From positions 62,001 to 126,000 of the forward strand of contig DASZTS010000022.1 of NCBI GenBank assembly GCA_035547915.1: a DNA stretch of 64,000 nt. Direction: 5' to 3'. Source of the stretch: DASSFG01 sp035547915. GTDB taxonomy: Bacteria > Planctomycetota > Planctomycetia > Pirellulales > JAICIG01. Both the position numbers and the translations under genes were made by a program. Positions 17,805 to 26,096 of this stretch are shown here, piece by piece (within the stretch, counting starts at the first letter, position 1; every line of letters begins with the position of its first letter). Below the pieces are notes generated by a model. It saw only the letters and a program-made list of their open reading frames with translations, was not told the DNA's origin and searched no databases.

Positions 17805-20447
17805 TCAATCCACCACGATGAACTCATTCGAGTTGAATAGCGCTCGGGCGAGCGACACCCAGCCATGTTCGCCCACAAGGCCGGCCGCCGCCGCGGCCTC
17901 TTCTGGTGTCGGCGGGCGCGCCAACGCAAGCCAAAAGGCCCGCTCGACCCCTTCCTCGACAGTGGCCGTCTCGCGCGTGAGCCTTGCGCCAAAAGAGTTG
18001 CTCTGTTGAACGACGAACGGACTATTGAGTAGGTTCAAGGCCTGCAAGGGCGTCGTGGAGCTCGTCCGCTGCGGCGCGATCTGGCCGGCGTCCGGGCAAT
18101 CGAAGGCGCCGAATGTGTCGTCGACCTGCATGCGCGGTTTCTGCTGATAAATCATACGCCGGAACGTTTCTGGCCCGAATTCACGCTTGGGCGTGTAGAC
18201 CTTGACGTAGTTTGTGTTCGCCTCGAATAGGTCGAAGCCGGGGCCCCCCATGCGCCGATCGAGCTGTCCGCTGACCGCGAGCACGGCGTCCCGAATCATC
18301 TCGGCCTCCAAACGCCTCGGCGGAAATCGCCACAAGAGCCGCGTCTGTGCGTCGCGCATCATGCCGGCTGCCGTCGGCCGTCCGGCCTGCCGGTAGGTTG
18401 ACGAGAGCAACAACAACCGGTGGATGTGCTTTAATGACCAGGCGGCCGACCGGCTTCCCGGTTGCGCGCCCGGCGGGCCGTGTGTGGGAGCGACCAATTC
18501 GCTGGCCAACCAATCAAGCAAGTCCGGGTGGCTCGGACGCCCGCCGTTGACGCCGAAATCGCTGGGGGTATCGACGATTCCGCGGCCAAAATGGTGCTGC
18601 CAGAGCCGATTGACGATGACCCGAGCCGTCAATCCGTTCTCGGGCGACACAATCCAACGCGCCAGTGCCAGACGCCGTTCTTGTTCACCCGCCGACGGCA
18701 ATCGCCAGTCGCCACCGAAATGAGCCAGTCCACCCGGCGAAATCTCCTCTTTGGGTTGGAGCGGGTCGCCCCGGTGTAGCCGAAAGGTCTTCTCGGGCGC
18801 AACGAACACACCGGCATAGACCTTATCCTTCTCGCTCGAAGCAAGCCGGTCGGCCGACGATGACACTTTCTGCCAGTTCCGCCGATCGAGCGAAATCGCG
18901 ATCTCGTAGCCGGTCGCCAGCCGGTCTACGTAGCGAGGTGGTTGTGAGCGGTCACGGCTCCAGCAGACACGGTCGATGGTGATGGGCGTGGCAAATTCGA
19001 TTTCGACCCAGCCGCTGCCGGGTTCGTTGGAAATCCAGCTCCAGTCGTTGCCATAGCGGCCGTCCTGGACGTGCTCGAGCCGATGGATCGAATAGCCTGG
19101 AAGCGTGCTCGATGCCGTACACTTGGCGCCCGATTCGGCCAGCGCCACGTTGCGCACGCGCGGCTCCGCTGCGAAGACCTCGATTTCGTCGAGACAGGGC
19201 TCGACGTTCCCGGGGGTTTCAAAGATCGTGAACCGTAAGAACTTGGCCACAACCGGCTCGAAACGATCCGTGTTGACGCCAGGTTGCACGGGCGGCCGGC
19301 GACCTGCCACCGAATCGACGGAGCTTCTCGGACGCTCACCATGAGTAACGCCGGTCAAACACGCCTTGAGGGCGTAGTAGTCCGCCTGTGAGATCGGGTC
19401 GAATTTGTGGCTGTGGCAACGCGCACAACCGACCGTCAGTCCTAGAAATGCCGAACCGGTGGTGCTCACCATGTCGTGCAGTTCGTCGGCTCGCTGTTGC
19501 GCGGTCAGCACCGGATCGGGACTCTTGACCTGGTCCCACGGGCCACCGACGAGAAAGCCGGTTGCCGCGTCGATGCCGAATGCGTCGCCCGCGAGTTGCT
19601 CGACGACGAAGCGATCGTACGGTTTGTCTTCATTGAAGGCCTCGACCACGTAGTCGCGGTAGGGCCAGGCGTTGGGCCGCGGTTGGTTCATCTCGAAACC
19701 GTGGCTTTCGGCGAACCGCACCACATCGAGCCAATGACGCGCCCAACGTTCGCCGAAATGCGGCGAAGCCAGCAACCGCTCCACGAGCCGTTCGTAGGCC
19801 GTCGGATCGGAATCAGCCAAGAATTCTCTAACCTCCTCGGGAGTGGGAGGTAAGCCGATCACATCGAAATAAAGTCGCCGAATGAGTGTGCGGCGGTCGG
19901 CTTCCGACGAAGGCGCCAGATCGTGCTCGCGCAACTTCGACAGCACGAACGCGTCGATCTCGTTTCGCGCGAACCGGCTCTGATTTTCCAGTTCGGGCAC
20001 GGCGGGGCGAACGAGCGGCTGGAACGCCCAATGTGCGATCACCGGGTCGTGCGCCGCATCGTCGGGCCAGGTCGCGCCCTGGTCAATCCACGCCCGTAAT
20101 GTGGCGACCTTTTCTTCCGGGAGCCGGTCGCCATTCGGCGGCATGGTCAAGTCGGCACCACCTGCCACGTATCGGATCAGCGGGCTTTGCTCGCTCTTGC
20201 CGGGTACGATGGGGGCTTCGCCATAGTCGCCGCCCTTCAGCGCGACTCCTCTACGGTCGAGGCGATAATTGCTCTCTTGCTTGTCGGGACCGTGGCAACT
20301 GAGGCAGTGCGACTCGAAGATGGGCCGTACATCGCGGACGAAGTCGATTCTCGACTCCGGCGGGCCTTCGCCGGCCGCCGCCAATCCACTGCCGCAAAGG
20401 CAAGCCACCAGCATGGCCAGCAGAAGTCGGCAGTCTGATCTGCTCAT
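17805..20447 (-). CDS. PSCyt1-DUF1549-F5/8C-DUF1553 planctomycete cytochrome-like protein
   Basis: 880 residues from ATG 20447, chosen because it opens a signal peptide (LLLAMLVACLCGSGLAAAG). In order: a single c-type haem site C48-x-x-C51-H52 (HCLSCHGPD) in the PSCyt1 domain, DUF1549/PSCyt2 (IDAFVLSKLREHDLAPSSEADRRTLIRRLYFDVIGLPPTPEEV, HFGERWARHWLDVVRFAESHGFE), an F5/8 type C (discoidin-like) insert at about residues 430-530 (GSGWVEIEFATPITIDRVCWSRD), and DUF1553/PSD1 (WIVSPENGLTARVIVNRLWQHHFGRGIV, SSTYRQAG). The insert suggests binding to a carbohydrate or surface. It is translationally adjacent to the DUF1501 gene. Confidence 0.93.
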   Translation of the reverse strand: MSRSDCRLLLAMLVACLCGSGLAAAGEGPPESRIDFVRDVRPIFESHCLSCHGPDKQESNYRLDRRGVALKGGDYGEAPIVPGKSEQSPLIRYVAGGADLTMPPNGDRLPEEKVATLRAWIDQGATWPDDAAHDPVIAHWAFQPLVRPAVPELENQSRFARNEIDAFVLSKLREHDLAPSSEADRRTLIRRLYFDVIGLPPTPEEVREFLADSDPTAYERLVERLLASPHFGERWARHWLDVVRFAESHGFEMNQPRPNAWPYRDYVVEAFNEDKPYDRFVVEQLAGDAFGIDAATGFLVGGPWDQVKSPDPVLTAQQRADELHDMVSTTGSAFLGLTVGCARCHSHKFDPISQADYYALKACLTGVTHGERPRSSVDSVAGRRPPVQPGVNTDRFEPVVAKFLRFTIFETPGNVEPCLDEIEVFAAEPRVRNVALAESGAKCTASSTLPGYSIHRLEHVQDGRYGNDWSWISNEPGSGWVEIEFATPITIDRVCWSRDRSQPPRYVDRLATGYEIAISLDRRNWQKVSSSADRLASSEKDKVYAGVFVAPEKTFRLHRGDPLQPKEEISPGGLAHFGGDWRLPSAGEQERRLALARWIVSPENGLTARVIVNRLWQHHFGRGIVDTPSDFGVNGGRPSHPDLLDWLASELVAPTHGPPGAQPGSRSAAWSLKHIHRLLLLSSTYRQAGRPTAAGMMRDAQTRLLWRFPPRRLEAEMIRDAVLAVSGQLDRRMGGPGFDLFEANTNYVKVYTPKREFGPETFRRMIYQQKPRMQVDDTFGAFDCPDAGQIAPQRTSSTTPLQALNLLNSPFVVQQSNSFGARLTRETATVEEGVERAFWLALARPPTPEEAAAAAGLVGEHGWVSLARALFNSNEFIVVD

Positions 20448-20559
20448 CGCAAGGAAATCCCGCCCGTGATAGGCAGGTAACCTGACCAAATGCCCGGTTC
20501 AGCCCCTTTTCGCCGCGTACCTAAGCTCCCTGCCGCCTCACCGTCGGGCCCCAGAAGAA

Positions 20560-20880
20560 TCAAAAGTCCTCTTCTTCGTCGAAGGGAAGATCCTCGTCGT
20601 TCTCCTCGTCGCCTTCGCCTTCGATCTTCTCGTCGAACTCGCCGAGATCTTCATTCAGCTCGTCGTCGAGTTCCTGCTCAAAGTCATCGTCGAAATCGTC
20701 GTCGAAGTCGTCCTCGTCGAACTCATCGTCATCGGCGGCCGCGAGCGAACTGCTCAGCGCGCCGGAATCGGCGGCGTCCAACGGCATGTCATCGTCGTCG
20801 AGCATCTTCTCCTCGTCCGACTCTTGCCGTTCTTCCGGTTCTTCGTCGTCTTCTTCCTCGTGTTTCGATTTTCTTGACAT
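20560..20880 (-). CDS. small extremely acidic Asp/Glu-rich protein
   Basis: 106 residues, more than half Asp or Glu, in runs such as DEFDEDDFDDDFDDDFEQELDD with regularly placed Phe and Leu. It opens with a short basic patch (MSRKSK). No family is recognised, and it should be largely disordered. A -10-like TATTAT lies about eleven bases before the ATG and no Shine-Dalgarno site is visible, so a leaderless or very short-leader transcript is possible. The reading frame is maintained for its whole length, and acidic bias alone can keep a frame open, so some doubt remains. Possible roles are cation buffering or histone- or chaperone-like binding to basic proteins. Confidence 0.6.
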   Translation of the reverse strand: MSRKSKHEEEDDEEPEERQESDEEKMLDDDDMPLDAADSGALSSSLAAADDDEFDEDDFDDDFDDDFEQELDDELNEDLGEFDEKIEGEGDEENDEDLPFDEEEDF

Positions 20881-20962
20881 CGCTTAAATAATAAGAGGCT
20901 TCTTGTAACTGGTACGGGACACCAAGCCGGAGGTGGGAGCCCGCCAGGCAGCGGGCTTTAAG

Positions 20963-21058
20963 AGCAGCCGACAAAACCGTCTTGAGTTCCACAAAATCGG
21001 CGTTTCACGGCCGATTTTTCGCGCGCAGCGCCCCGGCGTTTGGGTTTTGTCAGCCGCT
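20963..21058. repeat. inverted-repeat element, copy A
   Basis: A 96-base element between rsmH and the acidic-protein gene. Ends AGCAGCCGACAAAAC (20963-20977) and GTTTTGTCAGCCGCT (21044-21058) are inverted repeats with two mismatches. An inner perfect hairpin is formed by AAAATCGGC (20993-21001) and GCCGATTTT (21010-21018). The inner hairpin and right end recur at 40723-40787 with conserved spacing. It resembles a small non-coding palindromic repeat (REP or MITE type). It may also act as a transcript end. Confidence 0.6.
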
Positions 21059-21099
21059 TTAAGGCCACTCTCGGTGAGCAACCAATCATACGTGGGCCA

Positions 21100-21978
21100 T
21101 CAATGCGGAGCAACCGACCTCGCGGCGACGCGTAGCTTGGCACTGCGTGAGCGGGGATTACGGGCGATTTCCTCGTCATCGGGCCGGATGGGTTTGCGCG
21201 TGAGCACCTCGTAACGCGGATCGTCTCGGAAGGCAGACTTGACCAATCGGTCCTCCAGCGAGTGAAAACTGATCACAGCGACACGACCGCCCGGAGAGAG
21301 CCGATCAGGCAGCGTTTGCAACAGCCGCTCGAGCGATGTCAGCTCTCCGTTGACGGCGATCCGCAACGCCTGAAAGGTACGTGTGGCCCCATCGATCGAG
21401 TGCCCCGGCGATCGAGGCACGCACGCACGCACGAGGCGCGCCAATTCGGCGGCCGAGTCGACCGGTCCCGTCGATCTCCGCTGGATCACTCGCCGGGCGA
21501 TGCGGCGGCTGAACCGCTCTTCACCGAAGCGGTAGATAACATCGGCCAATTCCGCCTCGCTCAGCCTTTCCAGCAACCTCCAAGCGGGCTCGCCCGTGGT
21601 CGGATCGAACCGCAAGTCGAGTGGCCCCGTAGCGTCGAAGCTGAAACCACGGTCGTGGTCGGCGAGTTGATCGCTCGACAGGCCTAAGTCGAGCACGACG
21701 CCGTCTACCGTTTCGATGCCGAGTTGTTCGAGCACATCGGGCAATTCCGCAAAATCGGCATGGACGAGCTTGATCGGCAAGCCTCGCAGGCTCTCTTCGG
21801 CGGCGGCCAGAGCGGCCGGGTCGCGATCGAAAGCCAGCACCTGGCCATCGGGCCCGATACGTTCGGCAAGTGCCCGTGTGTGCCCACCGGCCCCCAACGT
21901 GCCGTCGACCACGGTCATGCCCGGCCGCGGTGCGAGCCACGCGACGACCTCGTCGAGCATGACCGACACGTGTCGCAT
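21100..21978 (-). CDS. rsmH: 16S rRNA (cytosine1402-N4)-methyltransferase
   Basis: Methylates N4 of C1402 in the ribosomal P site using SAM. 292 residues from ATG 21978 (MRHVSVMLDEVVAWL). A longer reading to 22050 would overlap the upstream gene. Family motifs are present: TVVDGTLGAGGHTRALAERI (SAM loop), DRDPAALAAAEE, VDGVVLDLGLSSDQLADHDRGFSF, TFQALRIAVNGEL and VAVISFHSLEDRLVKSAFR. It follows the PSP1-domain gene by 17 bases, so they are probably cotranscribed. No mur or fts genes are adjacent, in line with the dispersed cell-wall cluster typical of planctomycetes. Confidence 0.96.
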   Translation of the reverse strand: MRHVSVMLDEVVAWLAPRPGMTVVDGTLGAGGHTRALAERIGPDGQVLAFDRDPAALAAAEESLRGLPIKLVHADFAELPDVLEQLGIETVDGVVLDLGLSSDQLADHDRGFSFDATGPLDLRFDPTTGEPAWRLLERLSEAELADVIYRFGEERFSRRIARRVIQRRSTGPVDSAAELARLVRACVPRSPGHSIDGATRTFQALRIAVNGELTSLERLLQTLPDRLSPGGRVAVISFHSLEDRLVKSAFRDDPRYEVLTRKPIRPDDEEIARNPRSRSAKLRVAARSVAPH

Positions 21979-21995
21979 GGTCTTGGCGCCAGCGT

Positions 21996-22547
21996 CTACG
22001 ATCGTCTTTGGGTCGTGCACAATTCCGCCACGGCGCAACCGGTAGAGCAACTTCCACAGCCGGCCGCTTCATCGGTTCCGCAGCCCGGCCCGCAGCCGTG
22101 GGTCAGCGCGTCGGCAAAAGTACCGATGCGCGCCTCGGCGTCGTAGGCGGCAGCCAGGTCGGCGGTGACGCTCTCGATTTCCGGTGGTTGCGGACCAAGA
22201 AAATAAAAGATGAGTGTCTGCCCGTCGAACAGGTGCTCGACGTCGACCAGTACCGCTTCCAGCCGCAGTTCTGCCAGCCGGCGACGACAGGCGTCGTAGG
22301 CGGCTTGACGCTGGCTGCTGAGCCGAACTTCGAGCAACTGGTCTTCTACGGTCATTCCTCGCAAGATCGAGCCGTCGCCTTCGGCAACACTTTCGCCGGC
22401 CGGCGGGGCGAGCACCTCTCCCACCTCCAGCCCCCGCGCCGTGCGTACGATTACGCGGGAACCACGGGGAAACCGCGTCGCATCGAGCGCAACGAATCGG
22501 CCGACATGGCTCAGGGCGCCGACACGTACCAGGTGATAACGGGGCAT
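21996..22547 (-). CDS. PSP1-domain protein (RicT/YaaT-like) with cysteine-rich tail
   Basis: 183 residues from ATG 22547, supported by GGAG just upstream. The PSP1 region is MPRYHLVRVGALSHVGRFVALD, RGSRVIVRTARGLEVGEVL and later EDQLLEVRLSSQRQAAYDACRRRL, with the conserved VEHLFDGQTLIFYFLG. In Bacillus, RicT/YaaT works in a complex that holds iron-sulfur clusters and controls RNA processing. Here the last 45 residues contain seven cysteines in pairs (CGPGCGT, CGSCSTGC, then one more), which could hold a cluster or metal. It is paired with rsmH downstream and divergent from bioB. Confidence 0.88.
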   Translation of the reverse strand: MPRYHLVRVGALSHVGRFVALDATRFPRGSRVIVRTARGLEVGEVLAPPAGESVAEGDGSILRGMTVEDQLLEVRLSSQRQAAYDACRRRLAELRLEAVLVDVEHLFDGQTLIFYFLGPQPPEIESVTADLAAAYDAEARIGTFADALTHGCGPGCGTDEAAGCGSCSTGCAVAELCTTQRRS

Positions 22548-22757
22548 GATGCTCCATTCTGTCCCGGCAGCCGCGCCGTGCCAAGACGGAATCACGGGCC
22601 GCCGACCCGGCAAACTAGCCGTCGCTTCCCCTTTGCCCTGCGGCGTGCCTCAGGCATACTAGTGCATGTCGCGGTCGATTTCGTGCATATTGAGATGACG
22701 ACTTATGGCTGATCCCCGCGGCATCTTTTGATCGACCAGACGAAGAGGTTGGCTAAT

Positions 22758-23807
22758 TTGAGTTCGGGAATGCAGATGATTTCAGTCGACCAAATGGGCA
22801 TCGCCGATACCAGACGCTGGCATCGGCTGGCGGATCTAGTGCTCGCCGGACACCGAATCGAGCGCGATGACGCGCTGGCTGTGCTTGCCGCGCCGGACGA
22901 AGAATTGCCCGATTTGCTGGCGGCTAGCTACCGCGTACGGCGGCACTACTTCGGCAATTCGGTGCAGCTCTACTTTTTGATGAATGCCAAGAGCGGGCTG
23001 TGTCCAGAGGATTGTTCGTATTGCTCACAATCGAAAGTCTCTGAAGCCGAAATCCCGCGCTACAACATCCTGAACCGCGAAAAGCTGCTGGATGGGGCGC
23101 GGGTCGCCGCCGAAAGGCAATCGAAGACCTATTGCATCGTCATTTCGGCGCGCGGACCGAACGAACGTGAAATGGACGCGGTCACCTCGATCGTTCCAGA
23201 GATTAAGCGGCGTTACGGCATGGAGATTTGCGCTTGTTTGGGCCTGCTTACTCCCGAGCAGGCGCTCCGGCTCAAGGAATGCGGCGTCGACAAGGTCAAC
23301 CACAACCTCAATACCAGCCAGAATTATTACGAGGCGATCTGCTCGACCCACACGTTTCAAGATCGGCTCGACACGTTGCGGGCGGTCCGCGACGCCGGCA
23401 TGCAGCTTTGTTCCGGCGGTATCGTAGGCATGGGCGAGGCGACGGGCGACGTGGTAGACATGGCCTGCACGCTGCGCGATCTGGCCGTCGAATCCATCCC
23501 CGTCAATTTCCTGAACCCCATCGAAGGCACCCCGCTCAGCGGCTTGCAGGAGCTCAACCCTCGTTATTGTCTAAAGGTGCTCTGCATGTTTCGGCTGGTG
23601 AATCCCGCCAGCGAAATCCGCGTGGCCGGAGGCCGCGAGATCCACCTGCGGAGTCTGCAACCGCTGGCCCTCTATCCGGCCAATTCGATGTTCGTGGGCG
23701 ATTATCTCACCACGAAGGGCCAGGCCCCCGCGGAAGATTATCGAATGATCGAGGATCTGGGATTTGTCATCACGGGGCAGCCGGTCTGCGAGTATGAAAC
23801 GACCTAA
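22758..23807 (+). CDS. bioB: biotin synthase (radical SAM)
   Basis: Inserts sulfur into dethiobiotin, the last step of biotin synthesis. The radical-SAM cluster motif C82-PED-C86-SY-C89 and the BioB signatures YFLMNAKSGLCPEDCSYCSQS, GVDKVNHNLNTS, CSGGIVGMGE, FLNPIEGTPL and RVAGGREIHLRSLQPLALYPANSMFVGDYLTT are all present. TTG 22758 was chosen because AGAGG stands eight bases before it. ATG 22770 (four codons later) and TTG 22728 are alternatives. Other bio genes are not in the window. Confidence 0.96.
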   Translation: MSSGMQMISVDQMGIADTRRWHRLADLVLAGHRIERDDALAVLAAPDEELPDLLAASYRVRRHYFGNSVQLYFLMNAKSGLCPEDCSYCSQSKVSEAEIPRYNILNREKLLDGARVAAERQSKTYCIVISARGPNEREMDAVTSIVPEIKRRYGMEICACLGLLTPEQALRLKECGVDKVNHNLNTSQNYYEAICSTHTFQDRLDTLRAVRDAGMQLCSGGIVGMGEATGDVVDMACTLRDLAVESIPVNFLNPIEGTPLSGLQELNPRYCLKVLCMFRLVNPASEIRVAGGREIHLRSLQPLALYPANSMFVGDYLTTKGQAPAEDYRMIEDLGFVITGQPVCEYETT

Positions 23808-23856
23808 ACGCCGGGATTGACGTCTCGTTCTCCCCGGCATCGCCGTTGGTGAAACT

Positions 23857-26055
23857 ATGGATGGCCTCACTCCTCTCGATGGGATCGTGGTCCCCGCACC
23901 CGCGGCCGAGGAGTGTTATCAAACGACCTTCCTGGGCGAGTCATTCTCCTTTCACGGGCTGAAGCGGTTGCTCGGAGCCGCCGACGTGGGCAAAGCGGGT
24001 GACCGTGGCGCGGGTCTTTCCGCCCGATCGGAAGTCGAACGCGAAGCGGCACGGACAATCCTCTCATCGCTCACGCTCGAACATCTGTTCGAGCGCCCAC
24101 TGATCGACAACAAGGGCCGGATCGATGACGTGATGCGCGTCAACTACGACGTCGAGCGTCCGACGTTTGAGCGCATCGCGGGTTGGACGGTCGGTCAGTT
24201 GAAGAACCACCTGCTCCAGGCGCCGGCGAACGACGTACAGCGAATCGGCTTTGGCTTGACCGGTGTAATGGCGGCCGCCGTGGCCAAATTGATGGACACG
24301 CACGAGTTGGTCTTCGCCGCCCGCAGGCTCCAACGGCCGAGCCGGGCACGCACGCGTCTTGGCCTGCCCTGCACCCTGTCGTCGCGTTTGCAGCCCAACC
24401 ATCCGAGCGATGATCTGCGGAGCATCACCTGGTTGATCTATGCGGGATTTTCTCTGGGCGGCGGCGACGCACTGATTGGCGTAAACCCAGCGATCGATAC
24501 GGTGGCCAATGTGTCGGCCATTTTGCGGAAGATCGATCGGGTGCGCCGCGACTGTGGTGCTCCCACGCAGATCTGCGTGCTCGCGCATGTCAAAACGCAG
24601 CTCGCGTGTCTCGATCAGGGAGCACCCGTCGAGGTCATGTTTCAGAGCCTCGCCGGTACCGAAGCCACGTTGACGGAGGAATTCGACGTTACGGTCGAGC
24701 TGCTCGACCGAGCTTGGCAAACCATGCGCGAGCGCGGCGCACTGGCCGGCCAGGCCGAGAACTTTATGTACTTCGAGACCGGCCAAGGGAGCGAATACAC
24801 CTACGGCAAGCACCAGGGAATCGATATGACGACGACCGAGGCCCTTTGCTACGGCCTCGCCCGGCGATATCGACCGTTCATGGTGAACAATGTCACCGGC
24901 TTCATTGGGCCCGAGACGCACGTCGACAACTTCGAGATGATCGCCGCGAATTTGCAGGATCATTTCATGGGCAAGCTGCTGGGGCTGCCGATGGGGATGG
25001 CACCGTGTTACACGTTGCACTCGCAGATCACGCTCGACGGTCAGCAAATGGCGACGCAACTCTTGGCCTCGGCGGGTGCCAACTATTACATGGACGTTTG
25101 CCTCAATACCGACCGCATGTTGGCGTATTTCGATACCAGTGCCCACGACAGCCAAACATTGCGTGAACTGCATGGTCGCACGACGACGCCCGAATTCCTG
25201 GAGTGGGCCGTCGGACATGGCATCTTTCAACGCACGGAAACTGGCGAAGTGCTTCGTGGCCCGAACTGGGGTAATCCACGGCTCTTTTGCGCGAGCGAGG
25301 CAGAATATCAAGCGCTGCTCCAGGCGACGCCGGCCGTGCCGGGGTTTGCGCACGCCGGACCGCGTCCGGCCGACGAGGTGAGCCGTCCGTTGCGGCTGCA
25401 CCAGGCCAAGTCGCGATATGCGATTCATTGCGAGCTCGACCTTGATCTACTAGGGCGTCTTGCGCCGTTTCGAGTATTAGAGACGCAAGCGACCGACAAA
25501 GAACGGCACCTCAATGATCCCAACTGCGGAGCCCGGCTTACCACGGCGAGCATCGCGGGACTCGAGCGCACGCAGTGCGACGTCCAGATCGTTGTCTCCG
25601 ACGGACTGAGTGCGGAAGCCGTCCATGCCAACATCGAAGAGCTTTTGCCGGTGTTGCTCGACGGACTCGAAGCGCGTGATTTCAAGGTCGGGGAGCTGCT
25701 CGCGGTTCGTTACGGGCGCGTGAAGTTGGCCGAAGCGATCGCCGAACGAACGGGCGCAAGACTGACCATCCTCTTGATCGGAGAGCGACCCGGTGGCGAC
25801 GCATTGGCCGCACAGAGCCTGTCTGCCTACCTCGCCTATCAATTGCTCGGCCGCGACGCTCAGCAGGCCGCTGCTCGTTTCAGCAACCATCCCGACATTC
25901 GATTCGAATACACCGTCGTATCGAATATCTACGCAGGCGGCCTGCCAGCGGTAGAAGCCGGCGCGCTCTTGGTGGAGCGCGCCGGCCAAATCCTAGAGTA
26001 TTGCGCCGCGGGCAACCGACTCGAATCGCTCATCGAACACGAATTGACAGCCTGA
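23857..26055 (+). CDS. eutBC: fused ethanolamine ammonia-lyase, heavy and light chains (EutB-EutC)
   Basis: Adenosylcobalamin-dependent cleavage of ethanolamine to acetaldehyde and ammonia. Residues 1 to about 455 match EutB (NVSAILRKIDRVRRDCGAPTQICVLAHVKTQL, AGTEATLTEEFDV, ENFMYFETGQGSEYTYGKHQGIDMTTTEA, MVNNVTGFIGPETHVDNFEMIAANLQDHFMGKLLGLPMGMAPCYTLHSQ). From about residue 508 to 732 the chain matches EutC (VVSDGLSAEAVHANIEELLPVLLDG, LLAVRYGRVKLAEAI, ILLIGERPGGD, SNIYAGGLPAVEAGALLVE). The two are separate genes in enterobacteria. The EutC N-terminal region seems shortened. There is no microcompartment or reactivase gene nearby. It follows bioB by 49 bases and may be cotranscribed. Confidence 0.93.
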   Translation: MDGLTPLDGIVVPAPAAEECYQTTFLGESFSFHGLKRLLGAADVGKAGDRGAGLSARSEVEREAARTILSSLTLEHLFERPLIDNKGRIDDVMRVNYDVERPTFERIAGWTVGQLKNHLLQAPANDVQRIGFGLTGVMAAAVAKLMDTHELVFAARRLQRPSRARTRLGLPCTLSSRLQPNHPSDDLRSITWLIYAGFSLGGGDALIGVNPAIDTVANVSAILRKIDRVRRDCGAPTQICVLAHVKTQLACLDQGAPVEVMFQSLAGTEATLTEEFDVTVELLDRAWQTMRERGALAGQAENFMYFETGQGSEYTYGKHQGIDMTTTEALCYGLARRYRPFMVNNVTGFIGPETHVDNFEMIAANLQDHFMGKLLGLPMGMAPCYTLHSQITLDGQQMATQLLASAGANYYMDVCLNTDRMLAYFDTSAHDSQTLRELHGRTTTPEFLEWAVGHGIFQRTETGEVLRGPNWGNPRLFCASEAEYQALLQATPAVPGFAHAGPRPADEVSRPLRLHQAKSRYAIHCELDLDLLGRLAPFRVLETQATDKERHLNDPNCGARLTTASIAGLERTQCDVQIVVSDGLSAEAVHANIEELLPVLLDGLEARDFKVGELLAVRYGRVKLAEAIAERTGARLTILLIGERPGGDALAAQSLSAYLAYQLLGRDAQQAAARFSNHPDIRFEYTVVSNIYAGGLPAVEAGALLVERAGQILEYCAAGNRLESLIEHELTA

Positions 26056-26096
26056 AAAGGCCATGCAGCCATTGGACTCACCGGCCCGCGCCAACA

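Noticed and set aside
20570..20740. GTC/TCG-rich tandem-like run
   Set aside because: Explained by Asp/Glu codons of the acidic protein on the minus strand, with no fixed repeat unit; not a CRISPR or satellite.
24064..25428. Long minus-strand frame opposite eutBC
   Set aside because: Shadow frame; the plus strand carries the complete EutB motifs.
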